In this document: positions 16,507 through 24,090 of the stretch, piece by piece
Layout of the letters: each line of letters begins with the position of its first letter
Numbering within the stretch: the stretch's first letter is position 1
From: Methylobacterium sp. J-030
GTDB taxonomy: Bacteria; Pseudomonadota; Alphaproteobacteria; Rhizobiales; Beijerinckiaceae
Direction of reading: 5' to 3'
Length of the DNA: 64,000 nt
Assembly: GCF_022829545.1 (NCBI RefSeq)
Contig: NZ_JAKSYM010000285.1
Coordinates: 1 to 64,000, forward strand
The notes under the pieces: model-generated
Told to the model about the DNA's origin: nothing
The model's database searches: none
What the model saw: only the letters and a program-made list of their open reading frames with translations
Made by a program: the position numbers and the translations under genes

Positions 16507-17325
16507 ATGAAACCCCCGCGATCCTCGCACCGCAAGGTCTGCAGCCAAACCGCGAAGCCCGCTACGTCACTACAAGAGCATGATGACAATCCGCCAAATT
16601 CAAGCTTGCTTATTCAAAGCGTCGAGGATTTCTTTGAAGGTAATCCCAAGATCAGAAAAATACTCGATAGTTTCAACTCGGGGAAAGAGAGTGTAGAAGG
16701 CCTTGCTGAGCACTTCCATAAAATCAGCCGCCGAGATCATCATGTCGCATTGTCAGTAGCTTACTGTATTTGGTTGAAATCTGGAAAGAATGATGCTTTT
16801 CGAAAATTTGCATATGAGGCTGAAATTAGCCGTAAAAAAATCGATAAACGGGTTACTAAACTCAGAGTCATTTTAGAAAAAGTCATCAGCTATGGTGACG
16901 ATACCGCGAGAGGTTTGCGACAAGCTCAAAAAATGTATTCTCGGGATGAGGCGGCTATACGCTATTTGGCCCACCAGGGCATTGGTCCGGGTGAAATTAA
17001 GTCGGAGGTCAATAAAGAAAAAGCAGGATTGGATAAATGGTCAAGATTATGGCCAAAAATCCGAAAGGTCGAGCTAAATAAAAAACTCGAAATTGATGGT
17101 AAAAAAACAAACTTCAGTAATGATATATTACAAGATCTTCAGTCATTTGAGTGGGACTATATTTTTGTAACTCTTCGTTACGGTAAGAAAGGCTGTCCAG
17201 CAGAAAAAAAAGAGTACAATATTGCGCCGTCCGCGGAGTCCGACCAACTACTGTTGCATTTGGGACCAATCTTGAAAAGAATTCAGCAAATAAGTCAAAG
17301 CAAACCAACCTCTGATGACGATTGA
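16507..17325 (+). CDS. AT-rich accessory gene of unknown function, 272 aa
   Basis: The gene is much more AT-rich than its surroundings and uses codons (AAA, AAT, ATA) that are rare elsewhere in the window, a clear sign of recent transfer. ATG 16507 follows CGGAG at 6 bases. The protein is Lys/Glu-rich and mostly helical: a disordered N-terminus (1-35), helices around 45-180 with SRKKIDKRVTKLRVILEKVI, and a C-terminal part with a beta strand (WDYIFVTLRYGKK) followed by helices. No catalytic motif is visible and I do not recognise the family. It stands alone between IS debris and the integrase, a typical place for island cargo such as defence or regulatory genes, but nothing proves such a role. 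Confidence 0.7.
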   Translation: MKPPRSSHRKVCSQTAKPATSLQEHDDNPPNSSLLIQSVEDFFEGNPKIRKILDSFNSGKESVEGLAEHFHKISRRDHHVALSVAYCIWLKSGKNDAFRKFAYEAEISRKKIDKRVTKLRVILEKVISYGDDTARGLRQAQKMYSRDEAAIRYLAHQGIGPGEIKSEVNKEKAGLDKWSRLWPKIRKVELNKKLEIDGKKTNFSNDILQDLQSFEWDYIFVTLRYGKKGCPAEKKEYNIAPSAESDQLLLHLGPILKRIQQISQSKPTSDDD

Positions 17326-17803
17326 GCGGGCTACGGCATAGAATTTTGAGACAAAAATACCCCTTAAAAGGTCGAGTTGATCCTAGTGCGGTTAGACGCA
17401 CGGAGATTTTTAGCGGTTTTTGGCGGTGAAAGGCCGTACGATGATGCCAAGGCCGTCCGGCCGAAAGGCTTCCGCATGCATCCATCCTTCCGCTGATCGA
17501 GGTCCAAGCCACGTTGGACCTATCATTGGGCTCTTCAGGGTATGGCTTAGCGGCCACGGCAAAGTAGGTTGCAACACAAGCGACAGTACTATGATAAAGT
17601 GTTTTTACAACTTATAAAAAGTAAAATTGCTTAAACATTTGTATGTAAAATTGTCATGGCAAGTTCGCGATGGTAATTTTTAATTTGATCCGCCGGTGGC
17701 TCAACGTTGCCGTGCCTTGCAAATATATGGGTGTTATTCTGAGCTATCAGCAAATAAATTTAGTAAAAACTATAAGACTGAGCTTTTTTAAAGGAAGATG
17801 GTC
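17326..17803. other. AT-rich intergenic stretch, no gene seen
   Basis: The region between the 272-aa gene and the integrase stop has short frames only, none with a good start or recognisable product. From about 17,570 it is distinctly AT-rich, which fits island non-coding DNA. Confidence 0.5.
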
Positions 17804-19072
17804 TTATTGCTCTTTCGCTGTGCTTGGCCGAAAATTCAGTGCTTTATTAATTCGACTGGCGATCAGATCTGCAGCTTGCCGCAAGGGATTGGCGTCGAGG
17901 TGCGCATACCGCGCTGTCGTTTGTGGTTGCGTATGCCCCAGTAATTTGCCGACGATCGGAAGGCCAAGGCTCTCGCCGGCACCTATCGAGGCGAAGGTAT
18001 GCCGCAGGTCGTGCAAGCGGACCCCAGGCAAATCAGCTGATCGGCAGATCGCCGCCCAGGGTCGCTGAAGGTCGGCCCGTGGCCGCCCTTCCCTGCTCCC
18101 CGCAACGACGAAAGGCGATGCTGTACGGGGCAGGCCGCGCAAGATTACTAACGCAGGGCTACTGAGTGTGAGAGTTTTGCGCCCCGTCTTTGAGTCCGGC
18201 AGGAACGCGAGACTTCGCTCAAAATCGATCTCCTGCCAGCGCAAGTGCAGAATTTCGCGCAGCCGCGCGCCGGTGAGGATCAATAGGCGAATCGCAGCTA
18301 TGGCGCCCGGGTCGAGCACTGTTTTGCGGTTCTCAGGTCGGGGCAGATGCTTTGCCTTCGGGCTACGAGCATCAATGGTCCACGGTAACCCGACCGACTC
18401 AGCCTCATGCAGGGCATTGCCGAGCCGCTGCAATTCCTCCGAAGTGAGGTATCGTTCGCGGCCTTGCTGTCGGTATCGATCGACGCGAACGACGGGATTG
18501 TAGCCTTCCGGCACCAGCCCCTGGCGGTCGCACCACGAGTAGAGTGAGCTGAGCACGGCTAGAACGTAGTTGGCGGTCGCTGGTTTGGCGCTCAGGTGGC
18601 TGTGCAACCGAGCAACGTCGGCTCGGGTCACAGCCTCAGCGCGAAGCAATCCGAACTCCGGAACGATTCGGGCCATGAGCGCATGTCGGTAGCTCGCGAT
18701 GGTGGCGGCTTTACGCTTCGGTGTCACGTGCTCGGCAAGGAAACGCTGGGCGACATCCGCGATGGTCGCGGCCGCTTTCTGACGCGCCTTGTCCTTCGCT
18801 GGATCGGAGCCGCGAGCGACCAAACCAAGCTGGTCACGAGCCGAGCGCCTAGCCTCCTCAGGCGTTATGACACCGTATTTGCCCAGCGTAATAAAGCGCT
18901 TGGCGCTGCCGCGACCGCCGGCGCGGTAGCGTAGGATGAACGACTTGGCGCCTGAAGGCTCGACCCGCACGCCAAAGCCCTTCAGCTCGGCGTCCCAAAG
19001 CACGTAGCGCCGCTCATTGGCCACCATCGCGTCTACTGCGCGCTTGGTAAGTTTCACGGTCGCTGCTGGCAT
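17804..19072 (-). CDS. Tyrosine recombinase / phage-type integrase
   Basis: A 422-aa integrase of the P4/DUF4102 type. The N-terminal arm-binding domain is visible (LTKRAVDAMVANERRYVLWD, then GFGVRVEPSGAKSFILRYRA), followed by a SAM-like core-binding domain (about 115-200) and the catalytic domain with Arg in TGARLREILHLRW, His-x-x-Arg in LHDLRHTFAS, and LLGHTQPQTTARYAHL with the second His and the Tyr nucleophile. I chose ATG 19072, which has GAGGGA upstream; an in-frame start at 19129 exists. Its 5' end lies about 160 bases from a tRNA 3' fragment, so it most likely catalysed insertion of the island at that tRNA. Confidence 0.92.
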   Translation of the reverse strand: MPAATVKLTKRAVDAMVANERRYVLWDAELKGFGVRVEPSGAKSFILRYRAGGRGSAKRFITLGKYGVITPEEARRSARDQLGLVARGSDPAKDKARQKAAATIADVAQRFLAEHVTPKRKAATIASYRHALMARIVPEFGLLRAEAVTRADVARLHSHLSAKPATANYVLAVLSSLYSWCDRQGLVPEGYNPVVRVDRYRQQGRERYLTSEELQRLGNALHEAESVGLPWTIDARSPKAKHLPRPENRKTVLDPGAIAAIRLLILTGARLREILHLRWQEIDFERSLAFLPDSKTGRKTLTLSSPALVILRGLPRTASPFVVAGSREGRPRADLQRPWAAICRSADLPGVRLHDLRHTFASIGAGESLGLPIVGKLLGHTQPQTTARYAHLDANPLRQAADLIASRINKALNFRPSTAKEQ

Positions 19073-19232
19073 ATGCCGATCCCTCGGTGACCACGCGGTG
19101 ACCACCGCAGCGGGAAACGTCGGTGTCACTCGGGTAGCCTATCACAAAAGAAATTCAGCTAAAACAGTTGTTTAGGGACAATACGGGTAACGTCGGGAAT
19201 GCATAGGAAATCGAAAAAATATAATTGGTAAT

Positions 19233-19269
19233 GAAGAGGTCGAGAGTTCAATCCTCTCTCGCAGCACCA
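19233..19269 (+). other. tRNA 3' fragment: probable attachment site and island end
   Basis: The sequence holds a T-arm (GAGAG, loop TTCAATC, CTCTC), then TCGCAGC, a discriminator A and CCA. The rest of a tRNA is absent upstream: the matching acceptor strand GCTGCGA is not found at the right distance. This is the usual direct repeat left when an element inserts into a tRNA 3' end. From its orientation the intact tRNA should lie to the left, beyond the window, with the island between. The tRNA identity could not be assigned. Confidence 0.7.
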
Positions 19270-19408
19270 TTCTCATCAATCATCGCTGACGTTTGACGGC
19301 ACGGGCGCCTGTGGAGTCCCGCCGCTGAGGCTGCGCGTCTCGGGACGATGCTGCGCCCGTCCCTGCGAAAGCCAGCGTCCGCGCATCCCGGCAACCGCAT
19401 GACCGGCG

Positions 19409-20053
19409 TCACGTGCCGGTCCAGGCGGCCAGGACGGGGCCGGTGGCCGTATCGGGCTTCGAGGCGCCGATGAAGATCACCACCGGGCCGTGCTCGGCGC
19501 GTCTTGGATCGTAGAAGTCGAGCAGGCCCGGGTGGATTCGCTGCAGGAAGGCCGGGGACCGGCCGCTCCGGCGCAGCAGGTGGTCGATCACCACTTGGTC
19601 CCCGTGCACGGCGTTCGGCACCGGGCCGCAGGCGCCCGGCATCATCCAGCGCTCCGGATCGGCCGCGAAGGTCGTGTAGAGGTCGGCGAGGGCGTCGCCG
19701 GACCAGCGCAGCAGCGCGCTGGAGAGACGCCCCGCGTGGAAATAGTCCTCCATCGCGGCGAAGCCGGGCTCGGCCAGGGCGTCGGCCGGCCCCGTCAGGA
19801 CGGTGTCGAGGTCGCACAGCAGCGTCGGGCCCGCGCAGAGGCCGGGGCGGAACGCTTCCATCTTCGCCCACCAGGCCGGCCAGGAATGGCGCAGCGGCAC
19901 CGTCTCCACGCCCTCGACGGCCACGGGCATGTCGGTGAGGCAGAGGATCCGATCGAAGGCCGGGGCATGGCGGCGTATCCCGGCGGCGAGACGCGCGACC
20001 CAGGTCGCGTCGTAGCGCCCGCCATCCTTCAGGACCGTGATCAGCGTGGCCAT
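19409..20053 (-). CDS. Nucleotide-sugar transferase-like protein with DxD motif
   Basis: A 214-aa protein starting MATLITVLKDGGRYDATWVA, with a Rossmann-like GT-A pattern and a likely metal- and sugar-nucleotide-binding motif LLCDLDTVL near residue 80. A further acidic motif, NAVHGDQVVIDHLL (about 150), resembles the conserved end of small galactosyl- or mannosyltransferases. GGAG lies upstream of the ATG. It starts 4 bases after the stop of the GT29-like gene, so the two form a minus-strand operon. Donor and acceptor are unknown. Confidence 0.65.
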   Translation of the reverse strand: MATLITVLKDGGRYDATWVARLAAGIRRHAPAFDRILCLTDMPVAVEGVETVPLRHSWPAWWAKMEAFRPGLCAGPTLLCDLDTVLTGPADALAEPGFAAMEDYFHAGRLSSALLRWSGDALADLYTTFAADPERWMMPGACGPVPNAVHGDQVVIDHLLRRSGRSPAFLQRIHPGLLDFYDPRRAEHGPVVIFIGASKPDTATGPVLAAWTGT

Positions 20054-20057
20054 GATC

Positions 20058-20702
20058 TCAGCGCTCCGGCGGGACTGGCGGATGCATGCGGAGGCGTCCG
20101 GCCGCCTCCGCCGCGGCGAACCACGCCCGCTCGGCCGCCCAGGGATGTCCGGGCCAGCCGGCGAAGCCGAAACCGTAGGCCTGCGCCGGTGAAGCGTGCG
20201 CGGGGCGGCCGAGCAGCAGCGCCACCGTCACGAGGAAGCCCGTGCTGGGGTTCGGCGGTCCCGCCGTCCCGTGCGCGAGCCCGGCCTGCGCCCGCGCGTG
20301 CAGGGTATCGGGCAGGATGTGGATCGGGCGGCCCAGCGGTTGCAGTAGCGCCAGGATCTCGCGGGTCCAGCAGATCGGCTCGGGCACGTTGTGCGCCGCC
20401 GGGAGGATCGGGAAGGGCAGGATGAAGGCCTGCGCCGCGCGCACGACCGGTCGCTTCAGGAAGTCCCGGTCCGCCAGCCATTCCCGCGTCTGGCCGCCGC
20501 GGTTGACCAGGGCGAGATGCGTGACACGGTGGCCGGCCCTGCCGCCGAAGCCCGCGGCGTTGTTGAACCGCACCACGCGCTCCGCCGCATCGATGGCCGA
20601 TCCGGCCGCGCCGATCCCGGGGGCGTTGCCGACGATGGCGAGGGACCCGTCGGCGGGCAGGCCGCCGCATCCGGCGGAGAAGGGGTCGACGTCTGAGAGC
20701 AC
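20058..20702 (-). CDS. GT29/sialyltransferase-like glycosyltransferase
   Basis: The frame reads a GT29-like pattern near its N-terminus: SLAIVGNAPGIGAAGSAID, then ERVVRFNNAAGFGGRAG, the counterpart of the sialylmotif that binds the CMP-sugar. Later conserved parts are less clear. No ATG exists; GTG 20702 is the most likely start because the plus-strand gene begins at 20793, but there is no clear Shine-Dalgarno sequence. The open frame continues upstream only as an antisense shadow. GT29-like proteins in bacteria are uncommon. No CMP-sugar synthesis gene is visible in the window, so the donor is uncertain. Confidence 0.6.
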   Translation of the reverse strand: MLSDVDPFSAGCGGLPADGSLAIVGNAPGIGAAGSAIDAAERVVRFNNAAGFGGRAGHRVTHLALVNRGGQTREWLADRDFLKRPVVRAAQAFILPFPILPAAHNVPEPICWTREILALLQPLGRPIHILPDTLHARAQAGLAHGTAGPPNPSTGFLVTVALLLGRPAHASPAQAYGFGFAGWPGHPWAAERAWFAAAEAAGRLRMHPPVPPER

Positions 20703-20792
20703 GTGCGGCAGGGGTTTTTTGGGGAAGAGCGGAGGTAAGGCGCCGGGTCGGCGCAGCCAGTCCTCCGCCGGCCGCTTCCGCGGAGTACGACC

Positions 20793-21776
20793 ATGCGCCG
20801 ATGTTTCGTCTGCGCGGCCGACATGCTCGGGCCGAGCGACCGGCACCTGACCTATCCGGGCGGGCAGCGCCGCACCTTCCCGATGGCCTGCGGCTCCTGC
20901 GGTGTGCTGATCGCGGCCGAGGCGGATCCGGCGGCGTGCCGGACGCATCTGGTCGAAAGCCTCGCCGGTCCCGCCTTCGCGTCCGACCCGGAGGCGCCCT
21001 ACGGCCTCGATCTGTACACCCTGCGCAGTGCCGCAACCCGGTGGGGCCTCGGAACCCGTCCCCTCGACGAGGCGGGCCGCGCGGACCTCCGGCACCCCCA
21101 CGGCACCCGTGCGGCCCAGGCGGCCCTGTTCGCCCTCGACGCGACCGGCGGATGCCCGGTCTCGCTCGGCCTGCTCTGCCGCCAGGAGGACCGCGATGAT
21201 GTGCTGGCGGCGCTGCCGGGGCAGGCCGGCTGGGCGGACGATGTCGCGATCCTGATCGACGGTCCGGTGATGGCGGCGGTGCCGGTGCCGGTCACCGGCT
21301 TCGCCGAGGGCGCCGTGCGCGTGGCCGCCCGGCCCCTGGACGGCGATTTCGCCGCGCAGCGCAACGCCCTCCAGGCCCTCGCCCGTCACGGCTGGATGCT
21401 GCAGCTCGATTCCGACGAGGCGCTGAGCCCGGACGCCGCCCGACCGTTGCCCGCCCTGGCGGCCCTCGCCGAGGCGGGGGGCGTAGCCTCGATCGGCCTC
21501 GCCCGGGCCAACCGGGTCGACGGCGCGCTCTCGGACGTCTTCCCGGACGTCCAGTACCGGCTGAACCGAGCGGAACTCCGCTACGCCGGCCGCGTGCACG
21601 AGCGGCCGGTGCTCGAACGCGGATGGCCGGACAGCTTCATCACCCTGCACGGGCTGATCGAGCACCGCCTGACCCTGGCCCATGTCCGGGCGCGGTCGCG
21701 GCGCTACGAGGCCCTGGATCCCGGGCGCGGCCGTCCCGAGGAGGCGGATGCGTTGCTGCGCCCCTATGCCGACTGA
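20793..21776 (+). CDS. GT2-like glycosyltransferase with N-terminal zinc motif
   Basis: A 327-aa protein. The first 40 residues carry two Cys pairs (RRCFVCAADM and MACGSCG), a small zinc ribbon. From about 115 the sequence follows a GT-A fold; the segment DFAAQRNALQALARHGWMLQ followed by LDSDEAL is the acceptor and DxD region of GT2 enzymes of the lipopolysaccharide-core type (WaaE/KdtX-like). The C-terminal part is typical too (EHRLTLAHVRARSRRYEALD). It overlaps the convergent GT4 gene by 13 bases at the 3' ends and faces away from the GT29-like gene. The acceptor is unknown. Confidence 0.72.
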   Translation: MRRCFVCAADMLGPSDRHLTYPGGQRRTFPMACGSCGVLIAAEADPAACRTHLVESLAGPAFASDPEAPYGLDLYTLRSAATRWGLGTRPLDEAGRADLRHPHGTRAAQAALFALDATGGCPVSLGLLCRQEDRDDVLAALPGQAGWADDVAILIDGPVMAAVPVPVTGFAEGAVRVAARPLDGDFAAQRNALQALARHGWMLQLDSDEALSPDAARPLPALAALAEAGGVASIGLARANRVDGALSDVFPDVQYRLNRAELRYAGRVHERPVLERGWPDSFITLHGLIEHRLTLAHVRARSRRYEALDPGRGRPEEADALLRPYAD

Positions 21777-22957
21777 CGGATCCGGGCCGCCGCGATCGCC
21801 CGTTCATAGAGCGCCAGGGTCTCGCGTCCGAGGCTCGCCCGGTCGAACCGCCCCGCCGCCGCGAGGGCGCGGGTGCGATAGGCTCGGCGCAGGTCCGGAT
21901 CGGTGAGGAGCGGGCGCAGGGCCTCGGCCAGGGCCGGCCCGGTGGCGGCCGCGGCCAGGGGGCCGGCCCCGGGTGCACCCACGAAGGCGCGGGCGCTCGC
22001 ATCCTCCGCGCAGGCCACGACCGGGCGGCCATACGCCAGGGCCTCCTGGTAGACGAGGCCGAAGCTCTCGTAGCGGGAGGGGGCCAGCACCGCGTGGGCC
22101 GCGGCATAGGCCGCCGCCAGGGCCTGGCCGTCGATCCGGCCGCGGGCGCGGATGTGCCGCCGCGCCGCCTCGGGCAGATCGACCGGGAGATCGTCCGGCG
22201 GCACGCCGACGAGGTCGAGCCGGAAGTCCGGCAGGGCGCCCTGCGCCCGCTCGGCGCCGAGGATCGCGATCGCGGCGAGCAGCGCGTCGAAACCCTTACG
22301 CGCCTCCGCCCGTCCGACGAAGAGCAGAAGCACCGGCTCGGCCGCCTCCGGATAGGTGGCGCCGCGTGCGGCCGCCGCGACCTCGGGCGGAAGGCTGAGG
22401 CCGATCACCGCGGCGGGCTGCCGGCCGGTGAGACGATAAGCCCGGGCCACCACATCCCCGTGCCCGGCGGTGTTGGCGATGAAACCCGCGCTCCCCCGAA
22501 CCTGCCGGCACTCCAGGCGATCGGCGGTCCATCCGTCGAGGCGGTTGCGCAGGGAGGCGGCCGGGTCGCGGGTGAAGGCGGCCGGCGTCGAACTGCGCGT
22601 CACCAGAGGCAGATCGTGGCGGCCGGCGAGCAGGGCGGCCGGCGCGTACCAGTTCGTGGCTTCAAGCACGTCGAAGGGCGCTGCGGCGTGGGCGGCGATG
22701 ACGGCCCGGCGGAAGGCGAGCGGGGCGGCGAGATGCCCCGCCGAGCCCCAGGAGCGCAGGCGCGCCAGGGGGCTTCCCGCCGGCAGGGCGAGACCGAGGA
22801 CCGTGACGCCGTTGACCTGCGTGCGGCCGGTACGGTCGAGGGTGAAGATCGTGGCCTCCGCCCCCGCCTCGGCGAGGCTCTCGGCGATCTCGCGGGCGGC
22901 CGTCGAGAGCCCGCTCGGGGATGGCGGGTAGTCCCAGGCCAAGAGGGCGGTGCGCAT
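21764..22957 (-). CDS. GT4 glycosyltransferase
   Basis: A 397-aa retaining GT-B enzyme. The N-terminal domain begins RTALLAWDYPPSPSGLSTAA with the glycine loop; the C-terminal nucleotide-sugar domain has LLLFVGRAEARKGFDALLAA (about 210) and the E-x7-E type motif in APSRYESFGLVYQEALAYG (about 297). Length is normal. It directly follows the next GT4 gene, with start and stop sharing a base, so both are on one minus-strand transcript. The sugar is not predictable. Confidence 0.85.
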   Translation of the reverse strand: MRTALLAWDYPPSPSGLSTAAREIAESLAEAGAEATIFTLDRTGRTQVNGVTVLGLALPAGSPLARLRSWGSAGHLAAPLAFRRAVIAAHAAAPFDVLEATNWYAPAALLAGRHDLPLVTRSSTPAAFTRDPAASLRNRLDGWTADRLECRQVRGSAGFIANTAGHGDVVARAYRLTGRQPAAVIGLSLPPEVAAAARGATYPEAAEPVLLLFVGRAEARKGFDALLAAIAILGAERAQGALPDFRLDLVGVPPDDLPVDLPEAARRHIRARGRIDGQALAAAYAAAHAVLAPSRYESFGLVYQEALAYGRPVVACAEDASARAFVGAPGAGPLAAAATGPALAEALRPLLTDPDLRRAYRTRALAAAGRFDRASLGRETLALYERAIAAARIRQSA

Positions 22958-23997
22958 CAGGCCGCCAGCAGGCGGCGGTAGAGTGCGAGGTAGTCCCGCG
23001 CCATGCGCTCTGCGGTGAAGCGCTCCTCGAACCGGCGGCGGACGCGCGCGCGGTCGAGCTGCCCGATCCGGGCGAGCGCCGCGGCCGCCTCGGCCTCGCT
23101 GGCGACGACGAAGCCCGTCACCCCGTCCTCGACGATCTCGGGGACCGAGCCGCGGTCCCAGGCGACCACCGGGGTCCCGCAGGCCATCGCCTCGATCATC
23201 ACGAGGCCGAAGGGCTCGGGCCAGTCGATTGGGAACAGGAGCGCCCGCGCGCCACCCAGGAGCTCGCCCTTCCGGGCATCGTCGACGGGGCCGAGATAGG
23301 TCGCGTCGGCGCCCAGCAGGGGGCGCACCCGGGCGTCGAAATAGTCAGGGTTGCCGACATCGATCGTGCCGCCGAGCCGGATCGGCAGACCGGCCGTGCG
23401 GGCGACGCGGATCGCCACGTCGGGCCTCTTCTGGTCGGTCATGCGGCCCACGAAGGCGACATGATCGTCCGGCGCGGCGCGGAAGGTGTAGCGGTCCCGG
23501 TCGATGCCGTGATGCACGATGCCGGCCCGATTCGCGGCCGGGATGCCGGCCGCCTGCGCGGCCGAGATCGCGGCGACCGGCAGGTCGGGGAAGCCCTGAA
23601 AGAACAGCGCCCGGTCGAGTTCGTCGACCCGCCAGTGGATGGTGGTCAGGCTGCGCCGGCGCCGCGTGCCGAGCAGCGCCGCATGGGCGAACTCGCCGTG
23701 GCAATGGACGATGTCGAAATCGTCGAGCCGCAGGCGCAGGGCCTCGAGCTGCAGGGCGTCGAGGGCGGCGGGTACGCCCGCGGCGACAGACCCGTATTGC
23801 CGTTCCAGGGCCGCGAGACTCGGGTAATCGCCGACGCGGGGCAAGTCTGTCGCACTGTCCGCGGGACCAAATAATGTTATTTCCACGCCCAAGCTTCGCA
23901 GCGCCGTGCCCAGATCGTGCACAACCCGCTCTGTGCCGCCATGATGATCCGGGGGAACGGGAAAAATGTTCGGCGCGACCTGGGCAACGCGGAGCAC
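22957..23997 (-). CDS. GT4 glycosyltransferase
   Basis: A 346-aa GT-B enzyme. The N-terminus MLRVAQVAPNIFPVPPDHHG is followed by GGTERVVHDL, the donor domain has HVAFVGRMTDQKRPDVAIRV (about 185), and the acidic motif is in LLFPIDWPEPFGLVMIEAMA (about 255). It is divergent from the sucrose-phosphate synthase-like gene, with a 93-base gap that is AT-rich and must carry both promoters. This sequence type is widespread in Methylobacterium and Rhizobiales polysaccharide loci. Confidence 0.85.
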   Translation of the reverse strand: MLRVAQVAPNIFPVPPDHHGGTERVVHDLGTALRSLGVEITLFGPADSATDLPRVGDYPSLAALERQYGSVAAGVPAALDALQLEALRLRLDDFDIVHCHGEFAHAALLGTRRRRSLTTIHWRVDELDRALFFQGFPDLPVAAISAAQAAGIPAANRAGIVHHGIDRDRYTFRAAPDDHVAFVGRMTDQKRPDVAIRVARTAGLPIRLGGTIDVGNPDYFDARVRPLLGADATYLGPVDDARKGELLGGARALLFPIDWPEPFGLVMIEAMACGTPVVAWDRGSVPEIVEDGVTGFVVASEAEAAAALARIGQLDRARVRRRFEERFTAERMARDYLALYRRLLAA

Positions 23998-24090
23998 GGC
24001 AACCTCTTTACATATGTCAAGCCGACGCGCGGTCTGCGCTTTACATAAATTAAGTTTTCAGGAGCGCTCAAAAGGCGCAGCCCGCACCTG

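Noticed and set aside
20703-21683. N-terminal 327 residues of the long minus-strand frame that ends at 20058
   Set aside because: They lie antisense to the plus-strand GT2-like gene and show shadow composition; only the part after 20702 reads as a GT29-like protein.
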